This document shows, piece by piece, positions 1-6,424 of a stretch of DNA of 11,229 nt. The translations under genes and the position numbers were made by a program. The notes under the pieces were generated by a model. The model searched no databases. It was not told the origin of the DNA and saw only the letters and a list, made by a program, of their open reading frames with translations. Origin of the DNA: G020351775 sp039588335 (GTDB lineage: Bacteria > Gemmatimonadota > Gemmatimonadetes > Gemmatimonadales > GWC2-71-9); the NCBI GenBank assembly GCA_039588335.1, contig JBDGZZ010000123.1, positions 1 to 11,229 of the forward strand. Direction: 5' to 3'. Each line of letters starts with the position of its first letter. The stretch's first letter is position 1.

Positions 1-1884
1 GATTCTCCGCACGAGAAAGGCGAGGAGAGCACCGTCTGCGAACTGGTGGTCCGGAGGACCCAGGCGTTCTACCCAGAGGAGGCGCTCGCCAGCCCGCTGG
101 CTCAACAGCAATCTCATTCCGCCGGCCTCCAAGTCGAGACCACCGGAAGAATCGATCTCGATTGCTTCGGCGAGCCCTTCCACATGAACCTGACCAAACC
201 TGGGTTGGGAGGAGAGTTGCTCTAGACTCACTCCCCCCCACGCCAAGCCGTGAATCGGCAGATCGATCTCCGTGTCTCTGTTGAGGACGACTTCCATCTC
301 GTCGATCACGTACGTGGGACCCACGACTATGGTGCGAGTGGCTCGTGTCCCTTCTCCGAACACGTCGTCTGCGATAGCACGACACCAAGCCCAGCCATCC
401 GTTTGATCGACGGCGGCACACCATCCGTTGCGCGCAACCTGTCCCAGCCCGGCGACTCCGGGAGCATTGTGTGCCAGTGTCGATCGATACCAGTACAAAG
501 AGGGTGATACGTAGGACGCTGTGCCAAAGTCAGCGAGTAGCGGCCCGTTCCAGAAGAGTGTGACGTGCAACAAATCGGGGTGGCCGTGACCGCCCGGGCT
601 ACCGCCGCACTCCACACTCACATATTTCCCGGGTCCCGGTCGCAGCACGGCCACTCCTGCCGCCGGGAGCAACGTAGACCCCGCTTGCCAGTGATGGGCC
701 GCTGTATCCGGTGCCGATGGCATCATCCAACAGAGCGACTTCCAACCGAGGAGCCGACGATCCAGTTTCTGCGGCAGCCTATTCTGTTCTTGCTCCGCGA
801 TCTCGCTCAAGCCGTGATCGTCATGCTCCGGTGAGTCTATCCCATACAGATGTGTGAGTATGCTTCCAAACCGCGGATCACCGGTTCTGGCCCACGCTAT
901 TTCCCACAGCTCTGCGAACCGCGGTTGTAGCAACGACACGCCGTACGGTGCGTCGCCACGCGCGGGCAGGGTGAGATCGGGTAGCACTGTCAGCAGCGGT
1001 GCTGCGAACATGTCCTGGAGTCGCTCAGCCGGTCCATCATTTCCGTAGAGGTCCAGACCCACAGTCTGCAGCAACTCCGCGGCCAACAGGAAGCCGTGCA
1101 GGGCAAACAGGTGGTAGTTCTCTCCCTCGTACCAGAGCCCTTCGTTGCTCACCCCCCGCACCAACTGTGCGCGAATCCCGGAGGGCCCATCCAGACCGGC
1201 TGTGAGAGGCGACGACGAACCGCCGACTCCCAGCCATATACCAGCAGCGATCATTGCAGTGTTGTTCCACACCTGGCGGTTGGACCAGCCCTCGTTGAAC
1301 GATCCAATGAGGCGCACTGACTCCTGCACCATGCGATTGAAGTCGCTCCGGTCGCTACGCGCCGGTTCCGCCTCGAGCAGCAACGCCGCTATGATGAGTT
1401 GTGTGAGCCAGATGGATTCGAGATAGGTGGAAAAGAACAGCCGAGTGGGTCCCAGAGCGTTATCGTGATTCGGAAAGCTGCGGTATCGCTCCGCGTACAG
1501 ATCGAGGATCTCCCGCGCTCGGCCCGCTAGTCGCTCATCTCTGTTAAGAGCGCCCAGCAGCGCCAGATGGATGGCGCGTTCGGACAGCCAGATGTGATAC
1601 CGCCAGACCCACGCCTGATGATGCCTGTCACCCTCGTGTTTCTGGCCGCACTTGGGGCAGAGGTGCCGCCACGGACTCAACGGATCGAATGCGAGACGGG
1701 TTCCATCCTCACGGCAAACGCCGCCGTCGCGGGACAAGAGAGCCTTTTTCTTGGGGAAGTATATGGGACGATCCAGAAGTGGAGCCGATAGGCGCTCGAG
1801 TCGCTGGGCCAACGATCGCAGGTCCGCTGATCTCTCCAGCTCGCCGCGTCTGGCAGCCAGCTGATCAGGATTCTTCAGCAGCAT
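1..1884 (-). CDS. Heparinase II/III-family polysaccharide lyase (C-terminus cut by window edge)
   Basis: This frame is open from ATG at 1884 to base 1 with no stop, giving 628 residues with the C-terminus outside the window. In-frame TGA at 1903-1905 and no other start codon after it fix the ATG, which is preceded by an AGGA. It overlaps the upstream sugar-kinase gene by 20 bp. The N-terminal half reads as the helical (alpha/alpha toroid) domain of the family, with a CPKCG knuckle (Cys76, Cys79), an AWVWRYHIW segment near 91-99 and a GLWYEGENYHLFALHG segment at 249-264 (candidate catalytic Tyr252 or Tyr257). The C-terminal half has the beta-sandwich hallmarks: GGHGHPD at 431-437 and the AHNAPGV 'HN' motif at 471-477. 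Relatives cleave uronate-containing polysaccharides (heparin, alginate and others) by beta-elimination. No signal peptide is visible, so it probably acts in the cytoplasm on imported oligosaccharides, or in glycan turnover. The Asn pair at 207-208 is followed by Thr, where characterised relatives often have His. The substrate cannot be told from sequence. Confidence 0.88.
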   Translation of the reverse strand, partial: MLLKNPDQLAARRGELERSADLRSLAQRLERLSAPLLDRPIYFPKKKALLSRDGGVCREDGTRLAFDPLSPWRHLCPKCGQKHEGDRHHQAWVWRYHIWLSERAIHLALLGALNRDERLAGRAREILDLYAERYRSFPNHDNALGPTRLFFSTYLESIWLTQLIIAALLLEAEPARSDRSDFNRMVQESVRLIGSFNEGWSNRQVWNNTAMIAAGIWLGVGGSSSPLTAGLDGPSGIRAQLVRGVSNEGLWYEGENYHLFALHGFLLAAELLQTVGLDLYGNDGPAERLQDMFAAPLLTVLPDLTLPARGDAPYGVSLLQPRFAELWEIAWARTGDPRFGSILTHLYGIDSPEHDDHGLSEIAEQEQNRLPQKLDRRLLGWKSLCWMMPSAPDTAAHHWQAGSTLLPAAGVAVLRPGPGKYVSVECGGSPGGHGHPDLLHVTLFWNGPLLADFGTASYVSPSLYWYRSTLAHNAPGVAGLGQVARNGWCAAVDQTDGWAWCRAIADDVFGEGTRATRTIVVGPTYVIDEMEVVLNRDTEIDLPIHGLAWGGVSLEQLSSQPRFGQVHVEGLAEAIEIDSSGGLDLEAGGMRLLLSQRAGERLLWVERLGPPDHQFADGALLAFLVRRI

Positions 1885-2887
1885 CGTCCTGCTGCCAGAC
1901 CGTCACACCGTCGAAGGTGAAGTCGAAATCCAGAACGCTCCCGCCGTTGGCGTGGGCCGCCTCGACAACCGCCAAGCTCCTATCGGGCGGGCACAGCACC
2001 ACCAGGCATCCGCCTGCCCCGGCCCCGGTTGCCTTGAGTCCCCAAGCACCCGCCTCCCGTACGGCAGTCTCTATGGCGGTCGTTGCCGGAGTTACCATCG
2101 TGGCATCGAGCCGCTGCTGGTTGCGCCAATTCTCATCAACCAACGCGGCCAGTTTCCTCCAGTCGCCCGCCTCCACCGCTTGGCCGGCCTCACGGGCCGC
2201 ATCTCGAATGCAGCGGATGGCGTCGATCACCGTTGGGTCTCCCGAATTGTACGCCCCCCAAACACGCGCGTGGGTTTGCGATGAAAAGTGTGTCTGGCCG
2301 GAGTAGACGAGCACCAAGTGACTCGCTAGCTCGCGAGCAGCATCTTCAGTCACAGATAGACGGCTTACCTGGACCTGGTCTTCGCTAAACTCCAACTCAA
2401 GGAAACCTCCCAGGGCTGCCGCATACTGGTCCTGCTTTCCTCCGTTCAAGCCGAGTTCGCCGGCTTCCAGGAGGAACCCCAATTCCGCCAATTCCCTGGA
2501 GTCGTAGCTCTCCTTGCGGCAGTGGGCCAGGCCGGCAAGCAAAGCCACATCGAGCGCACCCGAACCACCGAGACCCGAACCGGGCAGTGCTTCGGACCGA
2601 GAGAGAATCTCGATGCCACCGGTGACCGGAAGCATGTTCAGGGCAGCTTTGTGGAGATCCAACTTGCCGTCGTAGACGAGCAATCCCGAAGACTCCAGCG
2701 TGACGTGATCACCGACATCCTCCGCATGCAGCCGAATCCGGCCGCCTCCGACTATGAAGTCAACATGTACACGAATCGATACGGCGGCGTTTACCACGAG
2801 GCCCCCTTCCCTGTCGGCAAAGTCCGCAACGTCGGACCAGCCACCGGCGAAATCGATGCGAAGTGGTGATTTCGAACTAACGGTCAT
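1865..2887 (-). CDS. GHMP-family sugar kinase, heptose-7-phosphate/fucose kinase-like
   Basis: This 340-residue protein has all three GHMP kinase signatures. The N-terminal SPLRIDFAGGWSD is at 7-19, the ATP-binding glycine/serine loop LPGSGLGGSGAL is at 101-112, and the C-terminal KATGAGAGGCLVV is at 285-297. GGKQDQYAAALGGF at 149-162 is typical of the subgroup that includes D-glycero-D-manno-heptose 7-phosphate kinase (HddA) and L-fucokinase domains. It should phosphorylate a sugar or sugar phosphate with ATP in the cytoplasm. The start is set by the conserved N-terminus directly after the Met. The ATG overlaps the stop of the binding-protein gene as ATGA (2884-2887), and the gene's end overlaps the lyase start, so it is the middle gene of a coupled operon. 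No heptose-pathway partner genes (gmhA, gmhB, hddC) are in the window, so the substrate may be a hexose or uronate-derived sugar rather than heptose phosphate. Confidence 0.9.
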   Translation of the reverse strand: MTVSSKSPLRIDFAGGWSDVADFADREGGLVVNAAVSIRVHVDFIVGGGRIRLHAEDVGDHVTLESSGLLVYDGKLDLHKAALNMLPVTGGIEILSRSEALPGSGLGGSGALDVALLAGLAHCRKESYDSRELAELGFLLEAGELGLNGGKQDQYAAALGGFLELEFSEDQVQVSRLSVTEDAARELASHLVLVYSGQTHFSSQTHARVWGAYNSGDPTVIDAIRCIRDAAREAGQAVEAGDWRKLAALVDENWRNQQRLDATMVTPATTAIETAVREAGAWGLKATGAGAGGCLVVLCPPDRSLAVVEAAHANGGSVLDFDFTFDGVTVWQQDDAAEES

Positions 2888-4491
2888 TGCGATGACTCGA
2901 TCCGCCAGCCAGATATTCCGGCGAGCTCACCGCGAAGATCAATACGCGTGTTCAGAATACGTCCATTAGCTCCTTGCAGGCCCCTCGCGTGATACAACCA
3001 TGTGACCGGCATATCACGCCACAGGATCTGTTGCGCTTCGACCCATGCTGCTTTCAAGTCCAGTTCCGTTTCGGCGTCGAGAGTCTTGTCCAAGACCCCG
3101 TCCAAGGTATTGCTGTAGTAACCGGAATAGGCCAGCGGGCCCGGTTCGCGGCCCGAGAACATTGCGGCTACATGACCCAACGACAGATCTCCCGAGATCC
3201 CCGTTACGATGGCATCGAAGTTCCGGTCTTTGGCCTGAGCCCGAGCGAGAAAACTCGTCAATTCCAGCATCCGAATGCGAGCCTCCGCGCCTACCTCCCT
3301 CAATTGAGCTTGGATCATCTGCTCCAGCGGCGCGTCTCCTGAGCCCACGGTGAGCAGATCGAATGCGAGTCGGTCTCCACCTTTCTGCCGAATACCGTCC
3401 GGCCCGGCACGCCACCCGGCGCTCTCCAGCAGTTGGGAGGCGGCTGCGCGATCAAATGGAATCGATGGAATCGGAGCGTACCAAGGATGCGCTGGCGGTA
3501 CTGGTCCGTCTGCCACCGTCCCGAATCCGTAGAGATAGGCATCGACTATGAGCTGGCGGTCCAGGGCAAGCGTGAGGGCACGGCGCACCCGGACATCATC
3601 GAACGGAGGTCTGCGCAGGTTCCATATCAGCGCGTATACAATTTGAACTGGGTAATCAATGATATCGAGGCGCGGGTCCTTCTCAACGAATGATGCGTGC
3701 CCCGGGCTTATGCCAGCGAAGTCCAACTCCCCGGAAGTGAGAGCGGCCAGCTTGGTGGCCGGTTCGTCGACGACCACCACCACGAAGCGCTCTACTTCGG
3801 GCCGCCCGAGATCGTCCGGGAACGTCTCCGACCGCCTGAACACCCACCGCTGGTTGGGACGGTACTCGGCGAACTCGAACGGGCCGTTCCCCACCGGGGC
3901 CCGATTGAACGAGGCAGTGCGGATCTCACTTGGATCGATACCCGCCAGGTGGTGTGCCGGGAGGATGGCGAGATCTGTGAGCACGTCGGGAAACACCGGC
4001 TGAGGACGACTGAACCTGACCCGTACTCTCAGCGAATCGAGTGTATCGACGCTCACAATACCGTCCAGGTCGCGCGCTCGCGGAAACGCTGCCAGCGGGT
4101 GCATTGCTGTGGCAATAGTCCAGGCCACGTCGCCAGAGCGTGTGGGCACTCCATCGTGCCAACTGATGTCGGGGCGGAGCTCGAAAGTGATATCTCGACG
4201 GTCCGGTCCCCACGACCACCGCGCCAACCGGGGTATGGGGTCAAGTAGGCTGTCGTACGAGGCCAGGGTGAGAAACAAGATGTGCTTCTGAACCGCTTTT
4301 GCCAGTGGGTGAACCGTGACGAGAGGGTTGATGGACTGGAGGTCAGCTCCGGAGGCGTAAATGACCACCGTCCTGCGACTCTCCGAGGACTGCGGCGCGC
4401 ACGCGATTATCGAGAACGAGAGACCCAGCCAGATGACGAATCGGCTCGTGGCCCTTGACGACCAGGACTGCGGCGGGCAACAGTAGCGCAT
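2884..4491 (-). CDS. ABC transporter solute-binding lipoprotein, family 5 (Dpp/Opp type)
   Basis: With the ATG at 4491 the product has 535 residues, normal for family-5 binding proteins. Residues 1-31 read as a lipoprotein signal: Arg-containing n-region, hydrophobic FVIWLGLSFSIIA, then Cys31 as the lipid-anchored cysteine (lipobox IIAC). Family features follow: the SGADLQSINPL opening near 47-57, SWHDGVPTRSGDVAW at 110-124 and PVGNGPFEF at 199-207. DVRVRRALTLALDR lies in the second lobe. It should capture a ligand outside the inner membrane and deliver it to a two-permease ABC importer. The family binds peptides, nickel chelates and, in some bacteria, oligosaccharides; its operon with a lyase and a sugar kinase favours a carbohydrate. 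The frame is open upstream to an ATG at 4572, but that extension would be antisense to the permease gene and would bury the signal peptide. No clear ribosome binding site precedes 4491. Confidence 0.9.
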   Translation of the reverse strand: MRYCCPPQSWSSRATSRFVIWLGLSFSIIACAPQSSESRRTVVIYASGADLQSINPLVTVHPLAKAVQKHILFLTLASYDSLLDPIPRLARWSWGPDRRDITFELRPDISWHDGVPTRSGDVAWTIATAMHPLAAFPRARDLDGIVSVDTLDSLRVRVRFSRPQPVFPDVLTDLAILPAHHLAGIDPSEIRTASFNRAPVGNGPFEFAEYRPNQRWVFRRSETFPDDLGRPEVERFVVVVVDEPATKLAALTSGELDFAGISPGHASFVEKDPRLDIIDYPVQIVYALIWNLRRPPFDDVRVRRALTLALDRQLIVDAYLYGFGTVADGPVPPAHPWYAPIPSIPFDRAAASQLLESAGWRAGPDGIRQKGGDRLAFDLLTVGSGDAPLEQMIQAQLREVGAEARIRMLELTSFLARAQAKDRNFDAIVTGISGDLSLGHVAAMFSGREPGPLAYSGYYSNTLDGVLDKTLDAETELDLKAAWVEAQQILWRDMPVTWLYHARGLQGANGRILNTRIDLRGELAGISGWRIESSQ

Positions 4492-4493
4492 GC
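4488..4493. other. Shared hexamer holding both divergent start codons
   Basis: GCATGC is its own reverse complement. On the plus strand its ATG (4490-4492) starts the DppB-type permease. On the minus strand its ATG (4491-4489) is the best start for the binding lipoprotein. The two starts overlap by two bases, so no intergenic DNA lies between the two divergent operons. Each promoter and leader must sit inside the other operon's first gene unless the true binding-protein start differs. Confidence 0.7.
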
Positions 4494-5482
4494 TGCGCCA
4501 GCTAGCACACCGTGTCGCTCTGGGCTTGGGGATCGTTCTCTTCGTCGTCACGCTCACCTTCGTTCTGGTCAATCTCGCTCCGGGCGACCCCGCCCGGTTG
4601 TGGGCGGCACCGGGAGCCGGCGAGGCCGAACTCGAAGCCGCCCGCCGGACACTGGGACTCGATCGGCCACTCCCAATCCGTTACGCGTCCTGGCTGGCCG
4701 ACTTCATGCGCGGCGACTGGGGAGTGAGTCTAGCTCAACAACGCCCAGTCGTTCAGATCGTGGGTGACGCACTACCCCACACCCTCCTGCTCTCGATCAG
4801 CTCGCTGTTCCTGACCTACGTTGGCGGCATTCTCATCGGCGTAATTCAAGCCGTCCGCCACCGAACCGCAACTGACACCGGCCTCACGGTCACCACACTG
4901 ATAATCTACGGCATGCCAGCGTATTGGCTCGCGATCATGCTGGTGTTGGTGTTCTCCTACGCAGCCGCCAGATATGGATGGCCGGCCTGGGTCAGGTTTC
5001 CGGCATTGGGTGTGACCTCCCTGGATGCGGAATTCCTGAGCCCTGCGGGCCGCCTGGTAGACCGAGCCAGGCACCTCACACTACCTCTCGTCACACTCGG
5101 CGCAATCGGCGTGGCCGGAACGGCGCGTTTCGTACGCGGTTCAGTGCTCGACGTCCGCAGCCATCCATTCGTGCGGACTGCACGCGCCAAGGGCGTAGCA
5201 CCATCGGCTGTCGAACTGCGCCACGTACTCCGCAACGCACTACTCCCGCTCATCACGCTACTGGGCCTTTCGCTTCCGGCTCTCTTCTCGGGAACCGTGT
5301 TCGTTGAAGTGATCTTCGCCTGGCCCGGAATGGGACGAGTGATGGTGGATGCGGTCGCCGGCCGCGACTACCCGGTCGTGATGGCAACCACGGCAATCTT
5401 CGCCATGCTCGTGGTACTGGGCAACCTGTTGGCCGATCTGTTGTACACCGTAGCCGACCCGAGAATCGGGAGGCGCGCATGA
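4490..5482 (+). CDS. ABC transporter permease, DppB/OppB type
   Basis: This 330-residue inner-membrane protein has the standard DppB layout. A first membrane helix (residues 8-28) ends in NLAPGDPARLW, followed by a periplasmic segment with the LGLDRPLPIRYASWLADFMRGDWGVS block (55-80). Helices near 98-120, 132-157, 197-213, 250-275 and 295-320 follow. The cytoplasmic EAA loop that docks the ATPase is at about 228-252 (VRTARAKGV to RNALLPL). In-frame TAG at 4484-4486 makes ATG 4490 the earliest possible start. It shares the hexamer GCATGC with the divergent binding-protein start. There is no strong Shine-Dalgarno sequence. The stop overlaps the next permease start as ATGA, so the two are co-translated. 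Together they should form the membrane pore of the importer served by the divergent lipoprotein. Confidence 0.95.
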   Translation: MLRQLAHRVALGLGIVLFVVTLTFVLVNLAPGDPARLWAAPGAGEAELEAARRTLGLDRPLPIRYASWLADFMRGDWGVSLAQQRPVVQIVGDALPHTLLLSISSLFLTYVGGILIGVIQAVRHRTATDTGLTVTTLIIYGMPAYWLAIMLVLVFSYAAARYGWPAWVRFPALGVTSLDAEFLSPAGRLVDRARHLTLPLVTLGAIGVAGTARFVRGSVLDVRSHPFVRTARAKGVAPSAVELRHVLRNALLPLITLLGLSLPALFSGTVFVEVIFAWPGMGRVMVDAVAGRDYPVVMATTAIFAMLVVLGNLLADLLYTVADPRIGRRA

Positions 5483-6327
5483 CGGGACTGAGAAGGTTGT
5501 TCAAAGATCGACGTGCTGCAACGGGTTTTGTGATTCTGGCTGCCCTGTGTGCTGTGGGTGTCCTCGCACCACTTCTCGCGCCCGCCGATCCTGCGGCACA
5601 AAACGACATTCTCCGGACCCGTTTTCTGGCTCCCATCACGACCGGGCCGGACGGCTCGATGCATTGGCTCGGCACGGACCGATTCGGGCGCGATATGCTC
5701 TCACGTTTGCTGTACGGTGCCCGGATTTCGATGGCAGTCGGACTCCTTTCGGTAACCGTATCGGTAGTTCTCGGGACTGCGATCGGGATGGTGTCTGCCT
5801 ACCTCGGTGGTGCAGTCGAGCGTTCTTTGATGGCTCTCACCGATGCGACACTTGCGATGCCGAGACTCGTGCTTCTGCTGGCTTTGGTGACCCTGTGGGA
5901 GCCCAGTGTTGTTTTGGTGGTACTCGTGCTCGGTTTCACCGGATGGATGGGAATCGCCCGGCTCACGAGAGCCGAGGTAAAGGGAATCATGCAGCGGCCG
6001 TTCATCGATGCTGCACGTGCGGCCGGCCTGGGGGACCTGAGGCTCCTGGGCCGTCATTTGCTACCCAACGCTTTGACACCGATACTCGTGGCAGCTGCCC
6101 TGGGAGTGGGGAACGCCATCATGCTGGAGGCCGGTCTGTCCTTCCTCGGGTTGGGAGTGCCGCCGCCCTCGCCGTCGTGGGGCAACATGATCGCTGGGGG
6201 CCGGGACGCACTCGTCAACGCACCGTGGATAGCGACGTTCCCTGGTGTCATGGTGGTACTAGCAGTGGTCGGCTGCAACCTGCTAGGGGACGGTGCGAGG
6301 GACGCGCTGGATCCGAGACAGCGTTAG
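5479..6327 (+). CDS. ABC transporter permease, DppC/OppC type
   Basis: This 282-residue partner permease opens with a short cytoplasmic tail and one helix (15-35). The DppC hallmark HWLGTDRFGRDMLSRLLYGAR is at 62-82, and membrane helices are near 85-110, 128-155, 198-224 and 253-270. The EAA loop is PFIDAARAAGLG to LLPNALTPI at 174-202, and the C-terminus carries the usual LGLGVPPPSPSWGNMI (223-238) and GDGARDALDPRQR. A good Shine-Dalgarno-like GGGAGG lies just before the ATG, which overlaps the previous stop. In most dpp/opp operons one or two ATPase genes follow, but here a repeat-bearing spacer and a protein kinase gene follow. The ATPase must therefore come from elsewhere in the genome. 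Confidence 0.95.
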   Translation: MTGLRRLFKDRRAATGFVILAALCAVGVLAPLLAPADPAAQNDILRTRFLAPITTGPDGSMHWLGTDRFGRDMLSRLLYGARISMAVGLLSVTVSVVLGTAIGMVSAYLGGAVERSLMALTDATLAMPRLVLLLALVTLWEPSVVLVVLVLGFTGWMGIARLTRAEVKGIMQRPFIDAARAAGLGDLRLLGRHLLPNALTPILVAAALGVGNAIMLEAGLSFLGLGVPPPSPSWGNMIAGGRDALVNAPWIATFPGVMVVLAVVGCNLLGDGARDALDPRQR

Positions 6328-6349
6328 CGCGGTCACCGAAACGAGGTTC

Positions 6350-6370
6350 GGGCGACGCAATGCGTCGCCC
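6350..6370. repeat. GC-rich palindrome with 9-10 bp arms
   Basis: The arms GGGCGACGCA and TGCGTCGCCC are exact reverse complements separated by a single A, giving a 9-bp stem with a realistic 3-base loop. It starts 22 bases after the second permease stop. No run of T follows, so a classical intrinsic terminator is not supported. It resembles dispersed extragenic palindromes (REP-like) of GC-rich bacteria, but only this copy can be seen here. It could act as an mRNA-stabilising hairpin between the permease and kinase genes. Confidence 0.8.
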
Positions 6371-6399
6371 CTGCCGCTCTGCCGCTCTGCCGCTCTGCC
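6371..6399. repeat. Tandem octamer CTGCCGCT, about 3.6 copies
   Basis: Three exact copies of CTGCCGCT (6371-6378, 6379-6386, 6387-6394) plus a partial CTGCC directly follow the palindrome at 6350-6370, and precede the protein kinase start by 25 bases. The 8-bp period is not a multiple of three, which speaks against coding use. Copy number could vary by slipped-strand mispairing and alter the spacing upstream of the kinase gene. It may also be the tail of the same dispersed element as the palindrome. Confidence 0.85.
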
Positions 6400-6424
6400 C
6401 CCCGTGCCACTATGTTCTTCAATC

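Noticed and set aside
327..617. A 96-residue minus-strand open frame with its own Met
   Set aside because: It is out of frame within the lyase gene, whose own frame is open throughout and carries the HN and GHGHPD motifs here.
1689..2306. A 205-residue plus-strand open frame
   Set aside because: It is antisense to the lyase and sugar-kinase genes; its Ala/Ser/Thr-rich composition has no motif.
4492..4572. A 27-residue N-terminal extension of the binding lipoprotein starting at ATG 4572
   Set aside because: It would be entirely antisense to the permease gene, has no signal-peptide character and would place the lipobox cysteine at residue 58, too far from the N-terminus.
6350..6370. Palindrome as an intrinsic transcription terminator
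   Set aside because: No T-run follows on either strand; C-rich repeats follow on the plus side.
6293..6424. A 44-residue N-terminal extension of the protein kinase starting at ATG 6293
   Set aside because: It overlaps the permease 3' end and would translate through the palindrome and the tandem octamer into a low-complexity stretch with no kinase-like content.
6404..6424. A TATGTT stretch as a -10 promoter box before the kinase
   Set aside because: No matching -35 element is found at suitable spacing because the repeat occupies that place; the hexamer alone is not enough.
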